Source: Agrypnus murinus | Taxonomy: Eukaryota; Arthropoda; Insecta; Coleoptera; Elateridae | Assembly (NCBI GenBank): GCA_929113105.1 | Contig: OV816028.1 | Span: 82,254,138 to 82,318,137 of the forward strand | Direction: 5' to 3' | Length of the DNA: 64,000 bases | In this document: positions 36,970 through 47,159 of the stretch, piece after piece | How the letters are laid out: the number at the start of each line of letters is the position of its first letter | Numbering within the stretch: position 1 is the first letter of the stretch | Notes under the pieces: model-generated | Database searches by the model: none | The model's input: only the letters and a program-made list of their open reading frames with translations | What the model was told of the DNA's origin: nothing | Made by a program: the position numbers and the translations under genes

Positions 36970-37148
36970 CTCGAGCTCAAAGTTTTGCCGGTTAATTTAA
37001 GAGAATGTGCTGCTTGGCAATGAATCGTGCAAATTTGACAAAAAAAGCCCTCCAGCTACGCTGTCGGGCTTTTAATATTGTCAAATTTGCACTCTTCATT
37101 GCCAAGCAGCACATTCTCTTAAATTAACCGGCAAAACTTTGAGCTCTT
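36970..37148. repeat. Palindrome downstream of the Crypton gene with the shared tip
   Basis: Arms of about 70 bp (36971-37041 and 37077-37147), containing GCCGGTTAATTTAAGAGAAT and its reverse complement. The tip AAAGCCCTCCAGCTACGCTG TCGGGCTTTT is the same as in the two 551 bp repeats upstream, while the arms differ apart from the outer GGGAAATAATCT-like start. Confidence 0.92.
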
Positions 37149-37489
37149 GGGATTTAACCTCTGAATATATCGAACTCTGTTTTGATGATTTTCTGACGGC
37201 ACCATAGGCTGCCATGCTTATTGGAACATAGCGTACATACAGTATACAGTGTGTTTTTTGTAAACGATAATATAGGAAATCCAATGGAATTTTATCATTT
37301 TCCTCGTAAGTTTGTACCATTGCAAATGTAATTAGAAATCTTGGTATTAATCGAAAGATGAATTCATTTTACGTCAAAAAAATATTAAACTTTATGAAGA
37401 AAACCAAAATCGATTTAGAAAAAGACTTAAAAAGCTTATTGATTTACTGCTTTTGGTAATAAGTTATTAAAAAAAGGTGGAAGCTGAAC

Positions 37490-37557
37490 GCCGATTGGTG
37501 TAGCGGTTAACGCTTCAGATTCCTAATTAAAAATCGCGAGTTCAAACCCCGTCACCG
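37490..37557 (+). repeat. tRNA-like sequence (Arg-CCT-type?), left arm
   Basis: A box TGGTGTAGCGG, anticodon-loop-like TTCCTAA (anticodon would be CCT), B box GTTCAAACC, and a downstream run of T that could stop Pol III. Acceptor and T stems pair poorly, so it is best called a tRNA-derived pseudogene or SINE head, not a working tRNA. Confidence 0.6.
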
Positions 37558-37792
37558 TATACTTTTTTTTTAATTGTATTGCTTACTAATTATTATTTTT
37601 AGAACTTTATTACAACGATTATTAATTTTTCTTATTGTTAGATATTTTTGCTACGGGGGTTTACCGTTACTTTTTGTACAATTTTAACTACCTATCAGAA
37701 AGGCAAATGAAAAAAGGGCATAAAACTAATAATCCTTGTAATAAAGTTCTAAAAATAATAATTAGTAAGCAATTCAATTAAAAAAAAGTATA

Positions 37793-37861
37793 CGATGCCG
37801 GGGTTTGAACTCGCGATTTTTGATTAGGAACCTGAAGCGTTAACCGCTACACCAATCGGCG
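37793..37861 (-). repeat. tRNA-like sequence, right arm
   Basis: Mirror copy of 37490-37557 with a few substitutions (CAGGTTCCTAATCAAAAAT in place of CAGATTCCTAATTAAAAAT). Same A and B boxes on the minus strand. Confidence 0.6.
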
Positions 37862-38107
37862 TTCAGCTTTCAGATTTTTTTAATAACTTATAACCAAAAG
37901 CAGTAAATCAATAAGCTTTTTAAGTCTTTTTCTAAATCAATTTTAGTTTTCTTCATAAAGTTTAATATTTTTTTGACGTAAAATGAATTCTTCTTTCGAT
38001 TGATACCAAGATTTCTAATTACATTTGCAAGGGTACAAACTTACGAGTAAAATGATAAAATTCCATTTGATTTCCTATATTATCGTTTACAAAAAACACA
38101 CTGTATA

Positions 38108-39073
38108 TAACAACAACATATTTTCGGAGAAAACTCAATACCTGCTATGTGATCTTTTCAGCGTTGTTTAAATCTTAGAGTTCTTTGGAAGTAATTACTG
38201 CGTTTTGTAGAACAGTGTTATTATGCGGTGAAAAAACTATATCGATTTGACGGACTAGCGTGCGAATTCAGCAGCTACAGACGACCCACCAAACATTCAA
38301 AACATGTTGGCTTTTGTTAAAAACGTCGAAAATAGATTAAACTAAACAATAATTTGTATCATAAAAATTACTGGCTAGCACGAATTTAGCTTGTTTTGGT
38401 TCCATTTGAGAAAATTGAGTTGATAAAAATTGCACTTTATTGCCATTGATGGCAAAAATACAAACTTTTAACGTTAAGAAAACAGAAAGAACGAAAAAAA
38501 TAATTTTGTTAAAACGGTGTGCAACGAGAAAATCACCTGAAAAAGATGTGTCAGTTATAATAAAATGGTGTGGTTAACTAAATTATCATCTATATTAAAA
38601 TCCATGTCGTATTTTGTCTGTCTGTCTCAGTGGCGGATTTAACACTTAAGGGGCCTGAAGCGTTAAAAATTTTTGGGGCCTCATAGTATAAATCAATTAC
38701 TACAATTTATATACCTTTTATTTTTTTTATCAAAAAGTAAGTAGATATAATTATTAATATCAGAACCGAAATCACGGGGGATGGAGGAAATTTCCTTCCC
38801 AAGATTTTTTAAATAATCCGACTTCGTCTCATGCCGCAGTCACACCGAGTGTGAAATTGGCGTTTTTGTACGTGTTACACATTATACTTTATCTACGACC
38901 ACAAAAACGTAATAAAACACCAAAAGCTACGAAAAATATTTAACCTAGAATATGATTTGAGGTTGAGATGCTGGATTGTCAAAAGTAGACAATGTCCACA
39001 GTTTGTGGAAAACAAGTGTTAAAATTAAGAAATGCGTATAACTCAATGTAATAATCGTTTATTTATAAAATTA
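38108..39073. other. Intergenic, nothing recognised
   Basis: AT-rich. A hAT-style end (CAGTGGCGGATTTAACACTT) appears at 38629 but no matching second end was found. No coding frame. Confidence 0.45.
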
Positions 39074-39720
39074 AGGTCGGACGGGGCAAAAAATTGACAG
39101 CACAAACAGGAGGGTAAAAAAAGACAGTTAAAAAAATACCTCTTGCGATAAGTGTAATCGAATAATACAAAAATGATAGTTTTTGGTATTGGTAATAAGC
39201 ATAACTAAAAGTTTAGAACAATGAAAAATGCCTTCCTCTTAAAAATAAAAAATAAATTAGTTATGTCTGTAAAATTGTATCAGTTAAAAATTGAAAATGG
39301 CATGTAAAACTTTTATTGGATTGATGTATAGCTTACATAAATTGGATTTTTATATTAGAATTTTGTTAGGTAATATGCTATTCAGTAACATGAGCTGATG
39401 GTGCAAATATTAAACTATTTTGCTGTCTATTTTACAGGCATTTGTTTTTCTTGTGCTAAAGACGGGGCAAAAAGTAGACAAAATAATATCAAAGCAGGTG
39501 TGTAAGGGTTCATTTACGGTCCATTTTGTACTTTTATTTTGAACTGTTTTTATTTTTGTACTTTTATTGTGAAGTACTTTATGTGAATGTTTCAAATTTT
39601 AACTAATAAAGGTAAAATGAATATTAGATAAACATATCAATGATGATCTGGCAGAAGTAACTGCCAATTGGTACCATTTGAGATTTTGTAGCAACGAATA
39701 GAAAAATCTTCACTCCATTG

Positions 39721-40462
39721 CAGCGGCGTGCGGTGAGTATTTAGGCTAAGGACGCAACCACGATTTTAATTTTAACATACCTAGGTGCCGGCGCGGATTC
39801 ACGGAGGGAATCCCCCCAAATTTAGAAATAAGTATACATAGAATAGAAACAAATAATGTTTGTTTAATTATTATTTATTAAAACATCTATTTTTCCAAAA
39901 ATTTCCCCCTCAAAATAATTATCTGGAGCCGCCCCTGCTAGGTACAATAAAAAACAGTGTTATAATTATTAAGCTTAAAAGTTTTTAAAGAAGATTTACA
40001 TTACTTAAGTAACATTGAATTTAACAAACACTAAATCGAACAAATAACCAAATTATAATAAATAAACATTTGGGCATGAAGCAGACTAAAAATAACGACC
40101 GAACAATGCTAACCGCATTGTCTGTATAACCACGCCCACTGATCCACGCCAAGGCTAGAAGAAGAGCAGTTATAACTTATAAGCAACGATATCAGTGCTT
40201 ATATGCAGTGTATGTAACACATTTGAATCGGTATTACCTTTCCGTGCAAGTTTAATGAGCCTAATTTAAAATAGTACTCTAAATAATTATACTTTTTGCT
40301 GTACGAAATTGATATTGAGCTTTAAGTTGATTAAATATTACAGATTTAAATAAACGATAATCATAATTTTATAAAAATATTTTTGTTAGCATTGGTTTTT
40401 ATTTTTAATAAATTCTCAGGGGAAGCATTGCTTCCATTGCTTCCATGGACCGCACGCCACTG
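39721..40462. mobile_element. Non-autonomous hAT-like element with perfect 8 bp target duplication
   Basis: Ends CAGCGGCGTGCGGT and (reverse complement) CAGTGGCGTGCGGT. CTCCATTG is repeated exactly at 39713-39720 and 40463-40470. 742 bp, no transposase. Nested in the pogo-like element. Confidence 0.92.
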
Positions 40463-40552
40463 CTCCATTGATTATGGCTAACAAGCTTTTAGTTTTTAAA
40501 TTATCTATTAGTTAAATTTTTCTAAATTAATGCAGACTACGTTATTATAACC

Positions 40553-40681
40553 ATGGTGCACCATTATAAAAACCAGTCAAAACCTTATTCCGAAGAAAGA
40601 ATATCCAAAGCTGTGGAAGAATATTTAAAAGCAACCCAAGCAGTAGTGTTTTATTTTCTTCAGAGCTATTATTGTAAGTGA
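40553..40681 (+). pseudogene. psq/pogo-type helix-turn-helix fragment
   Basis: Short frame MVHHYKNQSKPYSEERISKA VEEYLKATQA then a shift and stop. The opening resembles the N-terminal DNA-binding domain of pogo/Jerky-type transposases (M-x-x-x-YK..., S-E-E-x-x-x-x-A). The rest of the transposase is absent. Confidence 0.5.
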
Positions 40682-41066
40682 TCTAAAATTTTATACTTCC
40701 GGACAGGTTGTCTTACGATGTCTGCTTATAACCTGAGAAATAGCCAATTGTACATAACAGGTAAGATATTAACATGTCTTTTTATTATCCCAGTTGTGTC
40801 TACTTTTTGCCCCTCTTAGTGGGTAATTAGTAGACACGCATTTTATTTTTTAATAAGTAATTTTTAATAAGTTATGTAAAAAAATGTAAGGATATTACAT
40901 TCTAATGTTCTATAAGAGATATTAGCAATTTTTGTAGGTCTGCTTTATGACTTTTTCATTATAAGAAAATTAAAAATTGGAAAAGCGTCTATTTTTTGCC
41001 CCACCTGACCCTAATACTGAAATTTGAACAATGATTTAAATTAATAATAGTAGTTTTTTAATGTTT

Positions 41067-41250
41067 ATGGCCGGTTTCACAAAGCTTGATTAAACTCTGA
41101 TTATCTTAATCGTGATTAAATTTAAAATCTAGAAATATAATTGGATAAAATTCAAGGTCTGTTAAATCTCAGCCAATGACATTTCTGAATTTCAAATTTA
41201 ATGACAATTAAGTTAATCAGAACTTAATCAAGCTTTGTGAAACCGGCCAT
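41067..41250. mobile_element. hAT-like MITE, 27 bp perfect inverted ends, 8 bp target duplication
   Basis: Ends ATGGCCGGTTTCACAAAGCT (27 bp in all) exactly inverted at 41224-41250. TAATGTTT is duplicated at 41059-41066 and 41251-41258. 184 bp, non-coding. Confidence 0.92.
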
Positions 41251-41565
41251 TAATGTTTTAAATGTCATAGACACGTTTTTAAATGTATTTTGTACGTCGT
41301 CGTCTTGTTCCGCCGTTGCTTTTTTTGTTAATGTAAGTAAACCATAACCTCAATTTTACAAATACATTGAATATCTAGTGCTTCATTTGAATATAATTTG
41401 AAATAATACATTCCCAAAATATTTTTAGATTTTCATGAAATAGACCGTTTTTGTAAATGTATGGATTAAAGCCATCAGAAGGATGTATTGTTAAATCAAT
41501 TTTACGTTAATTCAATAACAACTTTTGTAATAACTTTATATAGTAATAATAACTTTATATGCTGG

Positions 41566-41650
41566 TAGTCGACACAGTAACTCAGAAGTTTAGAGATATC
41601 GCTCAGAAAGTGAAAGGTCCAGGGTTCGATTTCCAGCTGGGGTGTTGAAT
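41566..41650 (+). mobile_element. tRNA-like SINE head
   Basis: GTCGACACAGTAACTCAGAAG followed by the B box AGGGTTCGATTTCC and a T-rich run at 41649. It has a tRNA-derived look, but a full cloverleaf was not confirmed. Confidence 0.45.
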
Positions 41651-41769
41651 TTTTTCTATATGAATTTGCATTCAAAATATAATTTAAAGTAAAATATTAA
41701 TTAAACAAAATAAATTAACATAAATAAAATACAAAATGATCACAAAGTATTTTAATAAAGTGAGTTTTG

Positions 41770-42315
41770 TTGATGAACGACTATTATACTCACAATTTGA
41801 TAGTGATATGTGTAAGTGTATAAATCACAGATGAGCTGCTCCTAACTAAGGAGAACCAAAACCTCGAAACAGCTGTTTAAGGTGCCGTCTGTGATTTATA
41901 CACATATCACTATAAAATTGTGAGTATAATAGTCGTCCATTAACAATTTTTAACTTTTAAATTTATTAAAAACTCACTTTATTAAAACTCGTTTGTGTTC
42001 ATTTTGTATTTTATTTATATTAATTATACGGTCGGACGTTCGGCCGGATTTTATTTTGTATATTCCTGTATTTGATAATTAAATTATGCCGCTTAGTGCG
42101 GTTTAATATAGGAGGTACCACAGTTTTTTGATGGTGTTAATGTTATTTCCGAGCTAGTATATACGCTCGAGTGATGTATGTAGAATTCACAGACGAGCTG
42201 TCCCTAACTGAGGAGAGCCAAAAGCTCAAAGCAGCTGTCTTAGGATGCCGTCTGTGATTTTTACACATATCACTAAAAGATTGTGAGTATAATAGTCGTC
42301 CATTAACAATTTTTA
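41770..42315. repeat. Two related hairpin elements
   Basis: First hairpin 41770-41942: arms AACGACTATTATACTCACAA and complement, inner arms TATAAATCACAGA and TCTGTGATTTATA. Second, 42170-42310, has inner arms TTCACAGACGAGCTG and CGTCTGTGA and the same right flank GATTGTGAGTATAATAGTCG. They are copies of one palindromic family in direct orientation. Confidence 0.8.
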
Positions 42316-43016
42316 AATTTAGAAAAATTAATCTTTATCTAAAAGTTATAGCTTTGTATATTTTAAATTATATACATTGCATGTGCTGATATCTAGCATT
42401 TTAATAGAATCACTGAAAATGCGAAATCATTTCCCACGGTAATTTCCGTACAGTTTAAAGATTATGAACAATGAGTCATTTTCATGGTTACTATACTGTG
42501 TGAAATGTGTAATTTTCTATAGTGGTCGTAGATAAATTATTAGTTACTTGTGTACCAAATAAAGTTATACTTTTTTATCGCGAATATGGAGATTGTTGAA
42601 CAACCAGAACGAGTGATAAAAAATCAGCTCAGTGCTGAGGTGTAACATTACATTTTTTTCTGAAATCGTGCAAATGAGAATTTAAAATACAAAATGTACT
42701 TTTAATAACAGTAGAGTAGGCAACTAAGTCAACGTGGCTGTGTGCGACATATGTCAAATACAAACAATGCAAATAAAAATGACAGATGAGTCCGTAAAAG
42801 TCAGTTTTCACATATGTCATTGTGACAAATGAGTCCGTAAAAGTTCTACTTTATGTACCATTTCAGAAAAACATTTTATTCTATAATCAATTCATTTATA
42901 ATGGAACTTTTCACTGCTTTTAGAAGCATCAAATTTATCAATAATATTTTCAAATTTTTGCGTAAATTTTTGCTGATTTGCTTAAACGTAATAAAGACAA
43001 TTTAAAAGACTTTATA

Positions 43017-43087
43017 ATGCCGAATTGTAGCGTTCTAGGTTGTAAAAACCGAACAGAAGGGAAATATTCTGTCTTAACCTTTCACAG
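43017..43087 (+). CDS. THAP-domain first exon (isolated)
   Basis: ATG at 43017, then MPNCSVLGCKNRTEGKYSVL TFHR ending at a good donor CACAG|GTAGGT. C-x4-C and the following Phe-His fit the first exon of a THAP zinc finger; many THAP genes split here. No second THAP exon (C-x2-H) was recognised downstream before unrelated repeats, so this may be a relic of a THAP transposase or gene. Confidence 0.55.
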
Positions 43088-43213
43088 GTAGGTAATTACA
43101 ATATGTTAAGATTTTTTAAAAATTTGTTTCAACGTTGGGAAATGTCAATTGATAAATGACATTAAGGAATTTCACCCATTCGAAAGCATGGTACAGTTCC
43201 CCTTCCCGTAATG

Positions 43214-43676
43214 TAAGTCGGATGACCGCGTAGAGTTTGCTAGAAGGTATTGAAGGCAAGGCATTCGGAGTGACAGAGATGATACATTCCTTGCAGGACT
43301 GCTGCGAAACTGTATATTCCGTTACAAAATTTTACCTATCACTCTGAATGCTTGCCTTTTCGCACGAAACTCTATTGCGCCGACAAAGTGAGTTCCCATT
43401 CCAATAATTTTTATTTGTCGCATGTCCACTACGATCCTGGGCAAGGGTGTTCTGCGGGGACCCCTGACTTGTGGGGCCTAGAGCGACCGCTTCCACCGCT
43501 TGTACCTAAATAAATTAGTCATCATAGTAGTCGGATGACAACGCTGACTGTGGGGGAAGACCAGCATTCGGACCGACAGAGATGATACATTCCTCGCAGG
43601 TCTGCTGTAAAACGGTCCACACTGTTACAATATTTTACTTATCGCTCTGAGTGCTTGCCTTTTCGTACGAAACTCG
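43214..43676. repeat. Diverged direct repeat, about 316 bp offset
   Basis: GACAGAGATGATACATTCCT plus the following roughly 110 bp (to TTCGCACGAAACTC) occurs at about 43271-43373 and again at about 43579-43675 with scattered differences. It lies beside the hAT transposase remnant, so it may be subterminal sequence of that element. Confidence 0.7.
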
Positions 43677-43682
43677 AATGCG

Positions 43683-44230
43683 TCAACCGTACACTTTTTT
43701 ACCAGCCTGTACACGATAAGATCTGTTTCTTGTTTCACTTTTTGCGAGAAACTGATTTTCCAAGCACAGTCTTGAAAGTCTGTGTTCCGTCATAACAGTT
43801 CTTGGCAATGTTTTTACGCGTTTTAATGTACTAAATGAACTTTCTACTGTACATTGTGTCGGGGGCATAGTTAAAATAATCTTAATGCCTTTCCAGTGTT
43901 GAGGGAAGGAAATTAGATTCTTCTGATGCTAATTTAGAAAAATTTAAGGCGTCGTCAAATTTTCGGCGTTTTCAGATAGCGGTCCAAAAGTCATACTTGG
44001 CCTTGAAATTCTCTAAATTATAACTTATATCTAAAGTTTGAATAGTTTCCTTATTTATCACTAAACCTTTTTGAATGTTGACTGGATGTAATAGTGATAA
44101 CGAAAAAACCACTGATGAATCTGCAGAAAAACGTGATGATAATGATGTTAACAAAGAATCTAAATAAGGAATAAAAATTGTCAGTCTATAATACTCTTCA
44201 GTCGATGATGCAGGTATATTAGGTCCATAT
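43683..44230 (-). pseudogene. hAT-type (THAP12-like) transposase C-terminus
   Basis: Minus-strand islands LTSLSSRFSADSSVVFSLSL...NLENFKAKYDFW (44154-43972) and PPTQCTVESSFSTLKRVKTL PRTVMTEHRLSRLCLE (43868-43730) match the C-terminal catalytic and hAT dimerisation (hATC) block. Stops and a shift separate them. The DDE core upstream is not recognised. Confidence 0.75.
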
Positions 44231-44434
44231 TTTTGTTTATTTGCTGTTCTAAAATTAATTTAATCTGGACACCAAATTTTTTTTCAGAAAGTAAATCAAT
44301 AATTACTGCTTGAAGTAATAGGTTCCAGTCGAGAAGAATATTTGGTGATAATTATTTATGTACTAACGAAACTATGAAATTAAAACAAGTCATTGTAGAT
44401 AATAGCTGAGAAACTTGTTCTCGTTTGATTAAAC

Positions 44435-45020
44435 AGGCCCACAAAAAAAAAGAAAAAGTCTTGTAGTTAAAAGGTGAGGTACCATATTATATACTTTTTG
44501 ATGTGCTGAAAACGAATCCGGGGTCAGAATTGACCCATCACCCAAGGATTTCGACATAACCTCAAAAACGACTTCAAAAAACACCCCAAAAATTTATAAA
44601 AATGCATCTAAAAGATCCTTGTGTGATGGGTCAATTCTGACCCCGGATTCGTTTTCAGCACACCAAAAACATTCGGTATGGCAACTTACCTTTCAACTAC
44701 AAAACTTTTCTTTCACGTGGGTTTGTGACAGACCATGACGGACACACAAAAAGAAAAAAAAGTCTTGTAGTTGAAAGGTGAGGTACCATACTGTATGCTT
44801 TTTGGTGTGCTGAAAACGAATCCGGAGTCAGAATTGACCCATCACCCAAGGAGTTCTACATAACCTCAAAAAACTCCTCAAAAAATTTATAAAAATACAT
44901 TAATAAAAATCCCTGGGTGATGGGTCAATTCTGACACCGGATTCGTTTTCAGCACAACAAAAAACATACGCTATGGTACCTTACCGTTCAACTACAAGAT
45001 TTTTTTATTTTGTGGGCCTG
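44435..45020. mobile_element. Compound element made of two hairpin units
   Basis: Outer ends CAGGCCCACAAAA and its complement TTTTGTGGGCCTG. Inside are two diverged direct copies (about 44445-44720 and 44750-45005). Each is itself an inverted repeat built on GTCTTGTAGTTGAAAGGTGA and CTGAAAACGAATCCGGGGTC with complements. Non-coding. Confidence 0.85.
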
Positions 45021-45760
45021 TGTTATCAATACACTTATCAGTACACTGTCAGGCCCTATAGTTTGCAATATGAGTAATCGATTCATGTTTTGCATTCCAT
45101 AGCATTTCACACAGCAGTGGAATATGTGGTAGCAGTCGCTGTTAACGCTTTCCATAAAGAATCGAATTCTTGATTTAAATGTGATTATAGTGTTCTGTAT
45201 TCCTTGAACATAGTTTATAGTCATTTAAAACTGTGAAACTTTTAATAATCTTTATTTATTTCATTTATAGTCATTTACATTGCAAGACTGTTACTTAGAA
45301 CGTTACATGCGAGCACGGTACCAAACAAGCGAGCGATCAGCGAACTTATTATGCGTGCAAGCGACAATACGTAAGATATATATGAATGTTTTAAATAAAT
45401 ATGTATGTTGCTATGGTATTGATGATAACAAGCCCGTAATAGGTAATTTTTACGGTTTTCATAACGGGCTAGCCCGTAAAAATAATCTTTACCCACAGAG
45501 ACACAGCTCAATAAATAGTAGATGTTTACGAGTAAGTATAGCATAAAATCATTTATGTCCGGTCGGGCGATTATGACCTATTTAGTTTTTAAAGCGTGTT
45601 GCTAAATTAGAGCTTCAGGGCTCTAAAACTTTTTAGAGCTCGCTAGAAAAATAATTACCCTTGTATACACCCTCCATAGTAACAACAGTAATTATATACC
45701 ATTGCACCTACCTACTTGAAGTTTTGTCACTGCACCTACCTAATTGAAGTTTTGCACTTT

Positions 45761-46093
45761 TTAAATTATTTTTATTTTAAAATTAAATATTAATTTAAAC
45801 TTAGGCCGGACATAAACTAACGTATGCATTTCGGGCAGTAGGTAAAAATAGGGAGCTCTGAAACACCACCCCCCATTCCTGAGCCACCCCCTACTCCTGA
45901 CCTTGACCTTGAAGCTATCTCTCTCTAAGCGAGCGATTACATTTTCCACGTAGCTTATTCGTCTTTGAAATCGTACCCTATCCCTTGCTACTATCTCCCA
46001 TTGACTTCTGCGTGCTTGACGATGTGCATACTCCCATGTTAACATGTAATGCATTTTGTTTTTACTTTCATCAAATGTCACTAAACCACCCAT
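45761..46093 (-). CDS. ORF C of the cassette, basic protein (110 aa)
   Basis: Starts MGGLVTFDESKNKMHYMLTW right after the ORF B stop. Strongly basic middle (YAHRQARRSQWEIVARDRVR), possibly nucleic-acid binding. From about residue 55 the codons run through the inverted terminus of the element, so the C-terminal half may not be under protein-level constraint. Family not recognised. Confidence 0.5.
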   Translation of the reverse strand: MGGLVTFDESKNKMHYMLTWEYAHRQARRSQWEIVARDRVRFQRRISYVENVIARLERDSFKVKVRSRGWLRNGGWCFRAPYFYLLPEMHTLVYVRPKFKLIFNFKIKII

Positions 46094-46390
46094 TTAATCC
46101 TCCTCCTCTACTAAGTCATATGCAAAGTCCTGTAGCTGTTCCTCAATGAGTTCTTTTACCAAACACTCATCACACATCTCGCGTCTAATGAAGTCTTGAC
46201 ACAACTGCACGCGTTTTCTATATCGTTGTGCTAACTCTTGACAATATTCCGGACTGAATATCCCCGTACCATGAACAGCTTCGTGTGCCGCATCCTCCTT
46301 TAGCGCTTCTAACTCACACCGTAGTTTCACCACAGCATTCAGTTTATCTATATCTTTGCTTGATACGTCTTCACTGTTACGCGTCCCCAT
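46094..46390 (-). CDS. ORF B of the cassette, small charged protein (98 aa)
   Basis: Starts MGTRNSEDVSSKDIDKLNAV and ends DLVEEED. Helical, with heptad-like leucines and charged residues at 15-35 and 50-95, and a CDEC pair (C-x2-C) near residue 75. The start was chosen as the first Met. The stop TAA is immediately followed by the ATG of ORF C with no gap (TAAATG), an arrangement expected of polycistronic or reinitiating messages, not ordinary insect genes. Family not recognised. Confidence 0.55.
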   Translation of the reverse strand: MGTRNSEDVSSKDIDKLNAVVKLRCELEALKEDAAHEAVHGTGIFSPEYCQELAQRYRKRVQLCQDFIRREMCDECLVKELIEEQLQDFAYDLVEEED

Positions 46391-46470
46391 TCTGTTTCAC
46401 TAAGTTACACATAGATGATGTGTTCTTATTTTCACCCGCTCCCCCCCCCTTATCCCTCTTCATTCCTCCA

Positions 46471-47109
46471 TTATACAATACACTTTTTGAGTTTCACATT
46501 CACTATTATCTTTTCTGGTAGATAATGCACAACTTCTAGCATTCCAAACACGTTCGGGATTTGCATCTTCATTAACGGTTCCAATATGTTTGTGATGTTT
46601 ATTATGCAGTCCCCCGGCATGTCTACAACACCATGTATTATGCTATGGTACAAATTGAAAAAATCCAAACCCTTCAGAAGGTTTAATCGATATGTCAGTA
46701 ACGGTATTAACTGCCACAGCTCATATAAGGACTCCCACGCTAAATATAATTCATCATCTCCTGCATCAGTTATCTTTATGATTTTTGTTTTATCGTAAGT
46801 TCTGTTAACACGCTCAAACGAGATCGTTTTTGTATCAATTTTCAAAGGAACACCGACCTCTTCTCCTGCTTTAAAGTACTTATTAATGACTCCTTCATTG
46901 GTTATTAACGCGTTCCACTCTGTTTCATCAAACAGCATACACTGATTCTTTACTCCAGCTACTTTTATTACAGGAGGGAATCCCAAATGAGCACATAATC
47001 CAACAAATACAACTTTACTTTTTGATTTGTTGAAATAAAACACTGATTGATTCACTAGCGGTGCCCATTTAGCATCCTTAGGAAGCTCGTTTGGAGCCAT
47101 CAACTGCAT
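46471..47109 (-). CDS. ORF A of the cassette, unknown protein (at least 212 aa, 5' end cut)
   Basis: Open frame from MQLMAPNELPKDAKWAPLVN to VNVKLKKCIV. The frame is open further upstream (KSIENAKAQALE) to the transposon junction at 47160, so the true start was probably lost to the insertion. The composition looks like a real soluble protein: well-spaced aromatic residues (WNALI, YLAWESLYELWQLIPLL), no signal peptide or membrane helix, no zinc finger, no catalytic motif I can name. ORFs B and C follow on the same strand after 80 bp. Undamaged length in a repeat-rich region suggests recent arrival or selection. I do not recognise the family; a virus-like or self-replicating DNA element is one inference. 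Confidence 0.65.
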   Translation of the reverse strand: MQLMAPNELPKDAKWAPLVNQSVFYFNKSKSKVVFVGLCAHLGFPPVIKVAGVKNQCMLFDETEWNALITNEGVINKYFKAGEEVGVPLKIDTKTISFERVNRTYDKTKIIKITDAGDDELYLAWESLYELWQLIPLLTYRLNLLKGLDFFNLYHSIIHGVVDMPGDCIINITNILEPLMKMQIPNVFGMLEVVHYLPEKIIVNVKLKKCIV

Positions 47110-47159
47110 TTCTAGAGCTTGCGCTTTCGCATTCTCAATTGATTTAGCGTTATATAAAA

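Larger units (their letters stand above)
37243..38107. repeat. 865 bp palindrome carrying a tRNA-like sequence in each arm
   Basis: Arms 37243-37630 and 37726-38107 are reverse complements with few differences, separated by about 95 bp. Outer ends are TATACAGTGTGTTTTTTGTA and its complement. Each arm contains a tRNA-like block (37490-37557 plus; 37793-37861 minus). Confidence 0.93.
39074..41011 (+). mobile_element. pogo-like (Tc1/mariner-type) element, TA-flanked
   Basis: 25 bp imperfect terminal inverted repeats in register: AGGTCGGACGGGGCAAAAAA at the left, GGGTCAGGTGGGGCAAAAAA (reverse complement) at the right, with TA outside both (39072-39073 and 41012-41013). Subterminal copies of GGGGCAAAAAGTAGAC lie at about 39463 and, inverted, about 40798. 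It contains a short helix-turn-helix coding remnant and a nested hAT-like element. Confidence 0.7.

Noticed and set aside
37490..37861. Functional tRNA genes
   Set aside because: A and B boxes are present, but acceptor and T stems do not pair well; kept only as tRNA-derived repeats.
38629..39073. CAGTGGCGGATTTA end of a hAT-like element
   Set aside because: No matching opposite end or 8 bp duplication could be found.
46285..46798. Plus-strand frames over the three-ORF cassette
   Set aside because: Antisense shadows; the minus-strand frames are longer, consecutive and better in composition.
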